Origin: Moraxella canis
GTDB taxonomy: Bacteria > Pseudomonadota > Gammaproteobacteria > Pseudomonadales > Moraxellaceae
Assembly: GCF_002014965.1 (NCBI RefSeq)
Contig: NZ_MUXT01000008.1
Span: forward strand, 29,347-86,750
Length of the DNA: 57,404 nucleotides
Direction of reading: 5' to 3'
Made by a program: the position numbers and the translations under genes. Positions within the stretch are counted from its first letter, which is position 1. Every line of letters begins with the position of its first letter. The notes beneath the pieces were generated by a model that did no database searches, was not told the origin of the DNA, and worked only from the letters and a program-made list of their open reading frames with translations. Below are positions 16,415 to 23,909 of this stretch, piece by piece.

Positions 16415-17524
16415 ATGCACAAAAATACCCAAAAAGCGTTTGACTATGAAGCGCCATTATCCAATATGCCAACAACCGCTTGCCGTATCAAGCAAGCTTG
16501 GGCGAAGGTGCCACCTGAGTTACCAAGAGATATGCTGGCTAAATATCAGCAAAATATTCAAGATCTTTTGATCCAAAAAGAGGCGGTCATCGTTGCGCAC
16601 TATTATGTTGATCCTGACATTCAAGATTTGGCATTGGCGACAGGTGGCTGCGTTGGGGATTCGCTTGAGATGGCTAAGTTTGGCGCTGCCCACGATGCCA
16701 AAACATTATTGGTGGCGGGGGTGCGCTTTATGGGTGAGAGTGCCAAAATATTAAGCCCGCATAAAACCGTGCTCATGCCTGATTTGGGTGCTGAATGTTC
16801 GCTAGATTTGGGGTGTCCGATTGATGAATTTAGCGCATTTTGTGATGCGCATCCTGATAGAACGGTGGTGGTCTATGCCAATACCAGTGCCGCTGTTAAG
16901 GCGCGTGCTGATTGGGTGGTCACTTCTTCGGTGGCGCTTGAAATTGTCAGTCATTTACACGCCAAAGGAGAAAAGATCATTTGGGGTCCTGATCGTCATT
17001 TGGGGAAGTATATTCGCCAAATGACGGGCGCGGATATGATCTTATGGCAAGGCTCTTGTATTGTGCATAATGAATTTAAAGCTTTGGAGCTTGAGCAGCT
17101 GAAAGCAGAGCACCCTGAAGCGGTAATTTTGGTGCATCCAGAATCTCCCGCTGAAGTGGTCGCCCAAGGCGATGTGGTGGGCTCTACCAGTAAGCTGCTA
17201 CAAGCCGCCATTCACCGACCCGAAAAAACTTTTATCGTCGCAACTGATTTGGGGATTTTGCATGAAATGAAAAAACACGCCCCACAAAAAACTTTCATCG
17301 CAGCACCGACAGCAGGAAATAGTGCAACTTGTAAAAGCTGTGCGTTTTGTCCTTGGATGGCGATGAATGGCGTTCAGGGCGTTTATGAAGCGCTCAAATA
17401 TGGCACCGGTGAGATTCAGCTGACCGAGTCTTTGATGGCTGATGCGCGTCATGCACTCAATAAGATGATAGAATTTTCACAAACATTGCCCAAACAGCCC
17501 ACGCATGGCTTAGGGGCGGCATAA
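16415..17524 (+). CDS. nadA: Quinolinate synthase
   Basis: A 369-residue [4Fe-4S] enzyme that condenses iminoaspartate with dihydroxyacetone phosphate to quinolinate. Seen: [33 protein letters not shown], the three cluster cysteines expected in [18 protein letters not shown] and [13 protein letters not shown], and HPESPAEVV. Two ATGs (16412 and 16415) follow AAGGAGG at 16403-16409; the second has the better spacing. The stop codon overlaps the start of nadB (TAATG), giving translational coupling. Regulation by NrtR through the two palindromes just upstream is likely. Confidence 0.97.
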   Translation: MHKNTQKAFDYEAPLSNMPTTACRIKQAWAKVPPELPRDMLAKYQQNIQDLLIQKEAVIVAHYYVDPDIQDLALATGGCVGDSLEMAKFGAAHDAKTLLVAGVRFMGESAKILSPHKTVLMPDLGAECSLDLGCPIDEFSAFCDAHPDRTVVVYANTSAAVKARADWVVTSSVALEIVSHLHAKGEKIIWGPDRHLGKYIRQMTGADMILWQGSCIVHNEFKALELEQLKAEHPEAVILVHPESPAEVVAQGDVVGSTSKLLQAAIHRPEKTFIVATDLGILHEMKKHAPQKTFIAAPTAGNSATCKSCAFCPWMAMNGVQGVYEALKYGTGEIQLTESLMADARHALNKMIEFSQTLPKQPTHGLGAA

Positions 17525-19077
17525 TGGAGCAAGGATCCTACGATGTGCTGATCGTCGGTAGTGGCTTGGCGGCTTTGACGACGGCTTTATCTTTGCCAAA
17601 GGACTGTCAAATTTTATTAATGTGCAAAGGTAAGATTGCTGACGCGTCAAGCCGCTTTGCTCAAGGCGGTATCGCTGCGGTGATGGCGCCGACCGACAGC
17701 ATTGAAGCGCATATGACAGACACATTCATCGCAGGTGCAGGTCTGTGCGATCCCCACACGACCGAGCAGATCATCCGCCAAGGTGCTGATGCGATCGCTT
17801 GGCTTCGTGATTTGGCAGTACCTTTTAGCGCCACCGAACAAGGTTTACACTTAACCAAAGAAGGCGGACACAGTAGGCGGCGTATTTGTCATGTGGGTGA
17901 TTATACAGGTCAATCAGTCATGGAGTGTCTTTGGGTGCAGATGCAATCTTGCCCAAATATCCACGTGCTTGAGTGGTGTTTTGTCACAGATATTTTGACT
18001 GCTTATAATGCAAAGACAAAAAAAGTACACTGTCAAGGCGTCGTCTGTTTGATGAATCATCAATCCAAAAAATATTATGCTGATAAAGTGGTGCTTGCCA
18101 CTGGCGGCTTGGGGCAGATTTATCAATACACCACAGCCCCAGAAGTGTGTACTGGTGATGGCATCGCGATGGCGTATCGGGCAGGCTGCCGCATCGTGAA
18201 TGCTGAATTTGTTCAATTTCATCCGACAGGCTTTGATGACGGTATGGCTCAGACGGCGCTGATTTCAGAGGCGGTAAGAGGTGAGGGTGGGCGGCTTATC
18301 AATGCTCAAGGTGAGCGCTTCATGTCAAATTATGATGATCGTCTGGAGCTTGCACCCAGAGATATTGTCGCAAGAAGCATCACGCAGGAGATGCAGCGCA
18401 CCGCGCAGGGCGTATTTTTGGACATCAGTCATCAATCGGATGCGTTTATCAAACTGCATTTTCCAAAAATTCATCAATCTTGCTTAGCCAAAGGCGTGGA
18501 CATGACCAAGCAGCCGATCCCTGTAACGCCTGTACAGCATTATTTTTGTGGGGGTGTTTTGACGGATGCCAGTGGGCGAAGTGATGTGGTGGGCTTGTAT
18601 TGTTTGGGTGAGATGGCGTATACAGGGCTGCATGGTGCCAATCGGTTGGCGAGCAATTCATTATTAGAATGCTTGGTGATGGGGCAAAATGCTGCCAAAT
18701 CGTTACAAGAGTCATTGATAAATTGGGTAAGCCGCGATGTGCTGCCCAACTGGTCGATTCAGACGCAAAAGCAGCTTAATCTTGTATCAAGCGCGCCACT
18801 GGATGTCGCTCAAATCAAGCGACTGATGCAGCAGCATCTTGGGGTGATGCGCAGGCAAGATGATGTGGCAAAAACTGTCGAGCTTTTGGCGGGGGCTTTG
18901 GCTGAGTTATCCACCCAAAACCTCACCACCCAAAGCCAAATTGAGCAGCTTAATCTCACCACATGCGCTTATTTGGTGGCAAAAGCAAGCTTAGATCGTG
19001 CTCACAGCATTGGCTGCCATCATTGGGCGGAAGATGGATTGGATCTGATAGCAAATCGGCTGCCAAAAGCTGGATAA
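17524..19077 (+). CDS. nadB: L-aspartate oxidase
   Basis: A 517-residue FAD flavoprotein that oxidises L-aspartate to iminoaspartate for quinolinate synthase. It has the N-terminal dinucleotide fold (YDVLIVGSGLAALTTALSL), SSRFAQGGIAAVM, the active-site EGGHSRRRICHVGDYTG, ATGGLGQIYQYTT, the substrate segment FVQFHPTG, and GLHGANRLASNSLLECLV near the C-terminal third. It overlaps nadA by one base and ends 16 bases from the convergent oppA-like gene, so there is no room for a separate terminator. Confidence 0.97.
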   Translation: MEQGSYDVLIVGSGLAALTTALSLPKDCQILLMCKGKIADASSRFAQGGIAAVMAPTDSIEAHMTDTFIAGAGLCDPHTTEQIIRQGADAIAWLRDLAVPFSATEQGLHLTKEGGHSRRRICHVGDYTGQSVMECLWVQMQSCPNIHVLEWCFVTDILTAYNAKTKKVHCQGVVCLMNHQSKKYYADKVVLATGGLGQIYQYTTAPEVCTGDGIAMAYRAGCRIVNAEFVQFHPTGFDDGMAQTALISEAVRGEGGRLINAQGERFMSNYDDRLELAPRDIVARSITQEMQRTAQGVFLDISHQSDAFIKLHFPKIHQSCLAKGVDMTKQPIPVTPVQHYFCGGVLTDASGRSDVVGLYCLGEMAYTGLHGANRLASNSLLECLVMGQNAAKSLQESLINWVSRDVLPNWSIQTQKQLNLVSSAPLDVAQIKRLMQQHLGVMRRQDDVAKTVELLAGALAELSTQNLTTQSQIEQLNLTTCAYLVAKASLDRAHSIGCHHWAEDGLDLIANRLPKAG

Positions 19078-19093
19078 GCACTTTTATTAGATA

Positions 19094-20704
19094 TCATTCA
19101 AAAGACATGTCTTTGACATGATAATCATCCATAGGATTGTCATGCGAAAAGCCTTTGACATAGGGTTTTACCAAGCGTACGCTGATTGCTGAGTACATTG
19201 GAATGATTGCGGTGTCTTTGGCGATCAAGGTTTCGGCTTCTTGATACAGGCGGCTGCGAGCAGCATCATCAATGCCTGGCTGCAGCGTTTGTGCCATAAC
19301 GGCGTCGTACTGCGCACTGCTATATTTGCCAGTGTTGTTGCTATTGCCTGTTTTTAGGATATTCAAAAAGCTGCTTGGCTCATTATAATCAGCGCACCAG
19401 CCCGAAAACGCCAAATTATATCGCCCTTGGTTTTTGGCATCCAAAAAAGTTTTCCATTCTTGGTTGATCAAAGACGCTTGGACAGCGCCCCCTAAATTTT
19501 GTCTCCACATGGAATCAATCGCACTGGCGAGCATCTTGGCTGTTTCGCTGGTGCTATAAAAAAATTCAAATTTCAGTGGATTGTTAGCATCGTATCCTGC
19601 GTCTTTGAGTAAGCTGATCGCTTGTTCGTAGCGTGCGGATTGGTCAAACGCTTGCCAATTTGGGCTAATCTTAGTGATGCCTTGAATGGCTAGGGGCGTA
19701 AACTGATACGCTTCAGGGTTATCGCGTTTTAGAATATCGGTCAGTGTTTTACGCTCAATACTCATAGATAGCGCCTGGCGTACGCGCACATCATCAAATG
19801 GCGCTGACTTAAAATTCGGCTCTAGATAGAATGTACAAAGCTGGGGAGCGGAATGCATCTCATTAGGCAAATCTTTGCGAACTTTATCCATCACTTCTGG
19901 CGGCACGCCATTGATATCCAGCTCACCAGTCATGTAGCGATTCATGCCAGCACTTGATGTGATCGGTAAAAATTGCACCTTTTCGATGGCTGTATTGGCG
20001 TTATCATAATAAGCAGGATTTCGCTCAAGATTAATATGGCTATTCACCACCCAGTCGCTTAATCGATAAGCACCGCTCACCACGATGTTGTCAAGTGATA
20101 GCCAGCTGTCCCCATGTGCCTGTACGACCGCTTTGGGCACAGGATAAGCAACTGGCAGCGCCAACATATCCACCAAATAAGGTACAGGCTCATCCAAGGT
20201 GATCTGTAAGGTCTTATCGTCCAATGCCTTAACGCCTAGAGCGTCCACAGGCAGATCGCCTGTTACGACTTTTTCCGCATTGTGGACTTTGGCGTCGACC
20301 AAATAGCTAGAATAATAAGCAGCAGTAGCAGGATCGACCAATCTTTGAAGCGCAAAGACGGCATCATGCGCGCTGATGGCATCGCCATTTGACCAGTTGG
20401 CATCACGCAGTTTAAAGATCCAAACTTTATTATCCGTCGTCTCCCAACTTTCGGCTAGACCAGGTATGATTTTGCCTTGGGCATCAGTCATCACCAAGCC
20501 TTCAAACATCTGCCGAATGATGGCAGAGCTGGTGGTATCTTGGCTTTTTTGGGGGTCTAGCGTGGCAGGCTCCGCACCATTGGCGATGATGAGTGTGTCT
20601 TTATTGGGCGGCAGTGATGCTGATGGCTGCGATGGGGAGCTACAAGCGCTGATTCCTAAAGCTGTCACTAAAGTGGCAGTCAGCATGGTCAATTTTAAGT
20701 TCAT
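19094..20704 (-). CDS. Oligopeptide ABC transporter substrate-binding lipoprotein (OppA-like), orphan
   Basis: A 536-residue SBP_bac_5 protein. The start at 20704 is preferred over 20710 because AAGGA lies five bases before it. A lipoprotein signal (MNLKLTMLTATLVTALGISAC) precedes a mature part with the cluster 5 features NGAEPATLDPQ, WIFKLRDANWSNGDAISAHDAVFALQRL and the C-terminal YSAISVRLVKPYVKGF. It should bind peptides in the periplasm. No opp/dpp permease or ATPase gene is next to it, so it either works with a transporter encoded elsewhere or has another role, such as heme or peptide sensing. Confidence 0.9.
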   Translation of the reverse strand: MNLKLTMLTATLVTALGISACSSPSQPSASLPPNKDTLIIANGAEPATLDPQKSQDTTSSAIIRQMFEGLVMTDAQGKIIPGLAESWETTDNKVWIFKLRDANWSNGDAISAHDAVFALQRLVDPATAAYYSSYLVDAKVHNAEKVVTGDLPVDALGVKALDDKTLQITLDEPVPYLVDMLALPVAYPVPKAVVQAHGDSWLSLDNIVVSGAYRLSDWVVNSHINLERNPAYYDNANTAIEKVQFLPITSSAGMNRYMTGELDINGVPPEVMDKVRKDLPNEMHSAPQLCTFYLEPNFKSAPFDDVRVRQALSMSIERKTLTDILKRDNPEAYQFTPLAIQGITKISPNWQAFDQSARYEQAISLLKDAGYDANNPLKFEFFYSTSETAKMLASAIDSMWRQNLGGAVQASLINQEWKTFLDAKNQGRYNLAFSGWCADYNEPSSFLNILKTGNSNNTGKYSSAQYDAVMAQTLQPGIDDAARSRLYQEAETLIAKDTAIIPMYSAISVRLVKPYVKGFSHDNPMDDYHVKDMSFE

Positions 20705-21041
20705 AGTCATCCTTATAACTAATTTTATGGATTTGAGGAGAGTTGTATAATAAAAAAGTTTTCAAATCTTAGCAAAGTTATATAAATTGTCAAGAAAAAA
20801 TACTATGCTTAAAATTTAAGTAAACTTGTTTGAGAAGGGTTGGCAGATTGATAATTAATGTTATAATATAACCTTTTGCGATCAGTTGGCAGCCGATTTT
20901 GGTAAAATAAATTTTACTCAAACATTGCAATTTATGACCAAATCGTTCATAATACGCCAATTGATAATCGTTATCGTTACTATTCTTATTTTTAATTTTG
21001 TCAATAGATGTGCCATATTTGGGTGTTTATGGGTGTTTGTG
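20705..21041. other. Intergenic region between oppA-like gene and tonB
   Basis: This 337-base AT-rich gap holds the divergent promoters and a Fur-box-like site at 20962-20976. An open frame continuous with tonB reaches back to 20886, but it passes through the Fur-box region and has no ribosome site, so I treat it as untranslated. Confidence 0.5.
20962..20976. promoter_or_regulatory. Fur box upstream of tonB-exbB-exbD
   Basis: TGATAATCGTTATCG matches the 7-1-7 Fur form TGATAAT-n-ATTATCA at 12 of 14 positions. It lies about 65 bases before the tonB start, consistent with iron repression of the operon. Confidence 0.65.
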
Positions 21042-22157
21042 GTGGATAATTCCAAGAAAATCAAAGTATTAGCTTTATCGGTGGCAGCTGCCTTGCATGG
21101 ATTGGTGGGATTGGGATTGGCAAATATGACCATAAAACCGCTGACCACACCACCCATCACACCGCCTTTGGAGATTGAATTTATCACCATTGAGCCGCCA
21201 CCTAAGCCTGTCATTTTAAATAATCTTGAATCCGCTGCCCCATCCAACGAGCCAAAGGTAGCGCAGGCAAGCTTGGCTCAGATGCGTGCTTCATTGCAGG
21301 CGCCAGCAGCTGAAGTCGAGACTGAGCCTAAGCAGTCCACACAAGATGAGCCAGAACCTGAAGTTGAGCAAAAAACCGAAGTTGAGCCAGATATTGAGCC
21401 TGAACCTGTCAATGAGCTTACACCCGATCCAGAACCTGAAGTCGACCTTAAGCTTGATGCAGAGCAGTTGCTTGAACAAAGGCGGCTTCAAGAAGCTTGG
21501 GAGGCGCACCAAAGACAGCTTGCTAAACTCCAAGAACAGCAGCGCCTAGAAAACGAGCGTAGAGAACAGCAGCGCCTTGAGCAAGAACGCCTTGAACAAG
21601 AGCGCCTAGAGAATGCAAGACGCGAGCAAGAACGGTTGGATCATGAGCGCAGAGAACAAGAACGCTTGGCAAATGAGCAGCGCGAGCGTGAGCGTCTAGA
21701 GCAAGAACGCCAAGCTCACGAAAAAGCTCAGCGAGAGGCGCGCGAAAAAGTCGAAAGACAAGCCGCTGACGCTGCTGCCAAGAAAAAACAAAATGCAGGC
21801 AATAACAACGACCAAGGCGGTGGCGGTCAGAACAATCAAAATCAGGTGATCGAAGGCGGTATCGGCACGATCAGCGATGCCAGCTGGAGAACCAAGCCAA
21901 GAGTCAGTAATTTTTGTTCATCAAGAAAAGATGTGGATATGACCGTTCAAGTCAGCTTCCGTGTTGATGCCGAAGGTAAAATCTCAAATGTCAGCCTGAA
22001 TGGCTCAACAGGTGATAGAAATCTAGACAGACAAATCACGCGTCAGGTAGGGCGTGGTCGCCTACATCCATTCAAAGAGGGGAATGTCACGCGCGTGGGT
22101 AAGGCGATTTATCCGATCGTGCTCAGATTGCAAAAAGATGAAGCCTGTACGAATTGA
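21042..22157 (+). CDS. tonB: TonB-family energy transducer
   Basis: A periplasm-spanning protein of about 371 residues that passes energy from ExbB-ExbD to outer-membrane receptors. A single N-terminal membrane anchor (KIKVLALSVAAALHGLVGL) carries the Ser and His of the TonB anchor motif. A Pro/Glu-rich stretch follows, then a charged repeat (QERLEQE, RREQERL, EQRERERLEQ) predicted as coiled coil at about residues 150-240, more like TolA than classical Pro-rich TonB. The C-terminal domain has VSFRVDAEGKISNVSLNGSTGD and AIYPIVLRL. The start is uncertain: GTG codons at 21033, 21039 and 21042 are possible; the longer frame from 20886 is not favoured. exbB and exbD follow. Confidence 0.88.
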   Translation: MDNSKKIKVLALSVAAALHGLVGLGLANMTIKPLTTPPITPPLEIEFITIEPPPKPVILNNLESAAPSNEPKVAQASLAQMRASLQAPAAEVETEPKQSTQDEPEPEVEQKTEVEPDIEPEPVNELTPDPEPEVDLKLDAEQLLEQRRLQEAWEAHQRQLAKLQEQQRLENERREQQRLEQERLEQERLENARREQERLDHERREQERLANEQRERERLEQERQAHEKAQREAREKVERQAADAAAKKKQNAGNNNDQGGGGQNNQNQVIEGGIGTISDASWRTKPRVSNFCSSRKDVDMTVQVSFRVDAEGKISNVSLNGSTGDRNLDRQITRQVGRGRLHPFKEGNVTRVGKAIYPIVLRLQKDEACTN

Positions 22158-22213
22158 TTCGGCTGATTGAAATTTAAAAATGATATGATTGATTTAAGAG
22201 TTGAGGTAAGTTT

Positions 22214-22762
22214 ATGGATTTTGCATTTTATTGGTCGCACACTGATGCAGTGAGTAAGACACTGTTTTTTATCTTGATCGCCTTGTCTTTGGTTTCGTGG
22301 GTGATTGGTATCATGCGTGTGCTAAATTCTCGTCGTCAAGCAATGAGTATCGGCAATCAGCTGAGCGCGAAGGTTTGGTCAGATGAGCTAGAGAGCCTGC
22401 CATTTGCTCAGCGTAAGATGGTCGCAGAACAAAAACTGCTTCAACAGATCGCACGCCATCGCTATGAACTTGAAAAGGGATTGCCTATACTTGGCACGAC
22501 CGCCTCCATTGCGCCATTTATTGGACTGTTTGGTACGGTTTGGGGGATTTTTCATGCGCTTCACAGCATCGGTGCGACTGGTCAAGCAGGCTTAGCGCAA
22601 GTAGCAGGACCTGTGGGCGAGGCGCTGATCATGACAGGACTGGGCTTGGCAGTGGCGATTCCTGCGGTGGTGTTTTATAATATTGCCACGCGTATTAATA
22701 AGCAGGCGATCCACCAAGCGACCGATACAGCGCATCAAATCTTAGCAAAAGTTGCACAATAA
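22214..22762 (+). CDS. exbB: Biopolymer transport protein ExbB
   Basis: A 182-residue inner membrane protein of the MotA/TolQ/ExbB family. Helix 1 is at about residues 15-37; helices 2 and 3 carry LPILGTTASIAPFIGLFGTVWGI and GPVGEALIMTGLGLAVAIPAVVFYN, the proton-channel signatures. GAGGTAA precedes the ATG. It lies between tonB and exbD, the standard Ton complex order, and ends ten bases before exbD. It is somewhat shorter than the E. coli protein. Confidence 0.95.
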   Translation: MDFAFYWSHTDAVSKTLFFILIALSLVSWVIGIMRVLNSRRQAMSIGNQLSAKVWSDELESLPFAQRKMVAEQKLLQQIARHRYELEKGLPILGTTASIAPFIGLFGTVWGIFHALHSIGATGQAGLAQVAGPVGEALIMTGLGLAVAIPAVVFYNIATRINKQAIHQATDTAHQILAKVAQ

Positions 22763-22772
22763 GAGGTACACG

Positions 22773-23174
22773 ATGGCTTTTGAATTGGGTAATCATGACG
22801 ATAGCGGTATGAATGAGATGAATTTGATCCCGCTGATTGATATCATGCTGGTTTTGATGATTATTTTTTTGGTGACGGCGACGGTGCTAAACCCAAGCGT
22901 ACCGCTTGATTTGCCAAAAACATCAGCATCGGTGAATGACGCTCCACCTGAAGTCTTACAGATCAGCATTGATGCCGAAGGTGGGATCTATTGGGATCGA
23001 GAAAAGCTAAGCCTAGATGAGCTTTCTGCCCGCCTTGGTGAGCAGGTGGCTGCAGGTAAAAATCCCCAAATTAATCTACGCGCCGACAAAGAAGGCAAGT
23101 ATGACACCGTCGCGCAGGTGCTTGCAGAAGCTTCAAAAGCAGGACTGGGTAAAATCGCCTTTGTCAGCGAATGA
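22773..23174 (+). CDS. exbD: Biopolymer transport protein ExbD
   Basis: A 133-residue single-anchor protein of the ExbD/TolR family. The helix after residue 20 contains the essential proton-carrying aspartate in LIPLIDIMLVLMIIFLVTA. The periplasmic part has LQISIDAEGGIYW and INLRADKEGKYDTVAQVLAEA. The start at 22773 is chosen because AAGAGGT lies at 22761-22767; an in-frame ATG at 22752 inside exbB lacks such a site. It is the last gene of the Fur-box-preceded operon, followed by a terminator. Confidence 0.95.
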   Translation: MAFELGNHDDSGMNEMNLIPLIDIMLVLMIIFLVTATVLNPSVPLDLPKTSASVNDAPPEVLQISIDAEGGIYWDREKLSLDELSARLGEQVAAGKNPQINLRADKEGKYDTVAQVLAEASKAGLGKIAFVSE

Positions 23175-23189
23175 GTCATCATCTTAATA

Positions 23190-23222
23190 TGAAAAAGCAC
23201 TGCCAAAGACAGTGCTTTTTTG
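23190..23222. terminator. Terminator after exbD
   Basis: Arms AAAAAGCACTG (23192-23202) and CAGTGCTTTTT (23210-23220), 11 perfect pairs, seven-base loop, T-run; convergent with yciB. Confidence 0.88.
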
Positions 23223-23235
23223 CTGTATTGACACC

Positions 23236-23847
23236 TTAGGCGATGTCTTTTCTGATATTTTTTCTTAAACAAAAAAACATCACACCCAAAAATCCAAACA
23301 TCACAATCATATCACCAAATGCGGTAAACTCACCCCAGTACTTACCATCAGCGAACACAAATGCAAAAAATGCGTGCAAGCCTGCCATGACACTAAACAT
23401 CGCTACCCACGCCAAATTAAGCCGACGCCAACCCTGATCTGTCAGGTGAAATACAGGCTCAAACAGTCGCTTGATGATGGGGCTATTATCCTTGGTAAAT
23501 AAAGGGGAGATCAAGAGCCCTAAGGCGAATGCTCCGTTAATCAGCACCGCTTTTAGCATAATATAAAAGGCATCGCTCAGCGCTAAGGTAATCCCGCCAA
23601 AGACCACCGTCATCAGCAGCACAAACCACTGCTGTTTTTCTAGACGAAACTTTTGACTGATGAATAAGTAGCCATAGACCGCCACCGTCGCAGCAATCAA
23701 ACCAAAGGTCGCTACCAAAATGTGGTTATTATCCGTGCCTGATGACCCAATCAGCTGTAAGATCGGATGAGTGCTGTCGGTGGGTTCGGTCGTTTTATAT
23801 AGGATAAAAAATATGATGAGTGGGATATAATCAAACAAGGCTTTCAT
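23236..23847 (-). CDS. yciB: Inner membrane-spanning protein YciB (septation protein A family)
   Basis: A 203-residue protein with about five hydrophobic segments and the YciB start MKALFDYIPLIIFFILYK. Further family marks are a KPVFHLTDQGWRRLN-like stretch (here EPVFHLTDQGWRRLNLAW) and FADGKYWGEFTAFGD. The family is linked to cell envelope integrity and septation. The ATG at 23847 is chosen because the protein then begins as in homologues; the in-frame start at 23877 adds ten residues not seen in the family. It is followed on the plus side by the end of exbD, convergent. Confidence 0.92.
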   Translation of the reverse strand: MKALFDYIPLIIFFILYKTTEPTDSTHPILQLIGSSGTDNNHILVATFGLIAATVAVYGYLFISQKFRLEKQQWFVLLMTVVFGGITLALSDAFYIMLKAVLINGAFALGLLISPLFTKDNSPIIKRLFEPVFHLTDQGWRRLNLAWVAMFSVMAGLHAFFAFVFADGKYWGEFTAFGDMIVMFGFLGVMFFCLRKNIRKDIA

Positions 23848-23909
23848 GAGGCGTATCTTTTCATAAATAAAGCACACCTTGCCAAGATCTGCGCAAGGTG
23901 TGCTGTCGT

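Noticed and set aside
18905..18913. DnaA-box-like TTATCCACC near the end of nadB
   Set aside because: A single imperfect copy inside a gene; no cluster of boxes and no AT-rich unwinding region, so no origin is called.
20886..21032. N-terminal extension of TonB with an additional hydrophobic segment
   Set aside because: The stretch passes through the Fur-box-like site and AT-rich promoter DNA, with no ribosome site at its start.
21480..21760. Repeated charged codons in tonB considered as a DNA satellite
   Set aside because: The repeats are imperfect at the DNA level and explained by the Glu/Arg/Gln coiled coil they encode.
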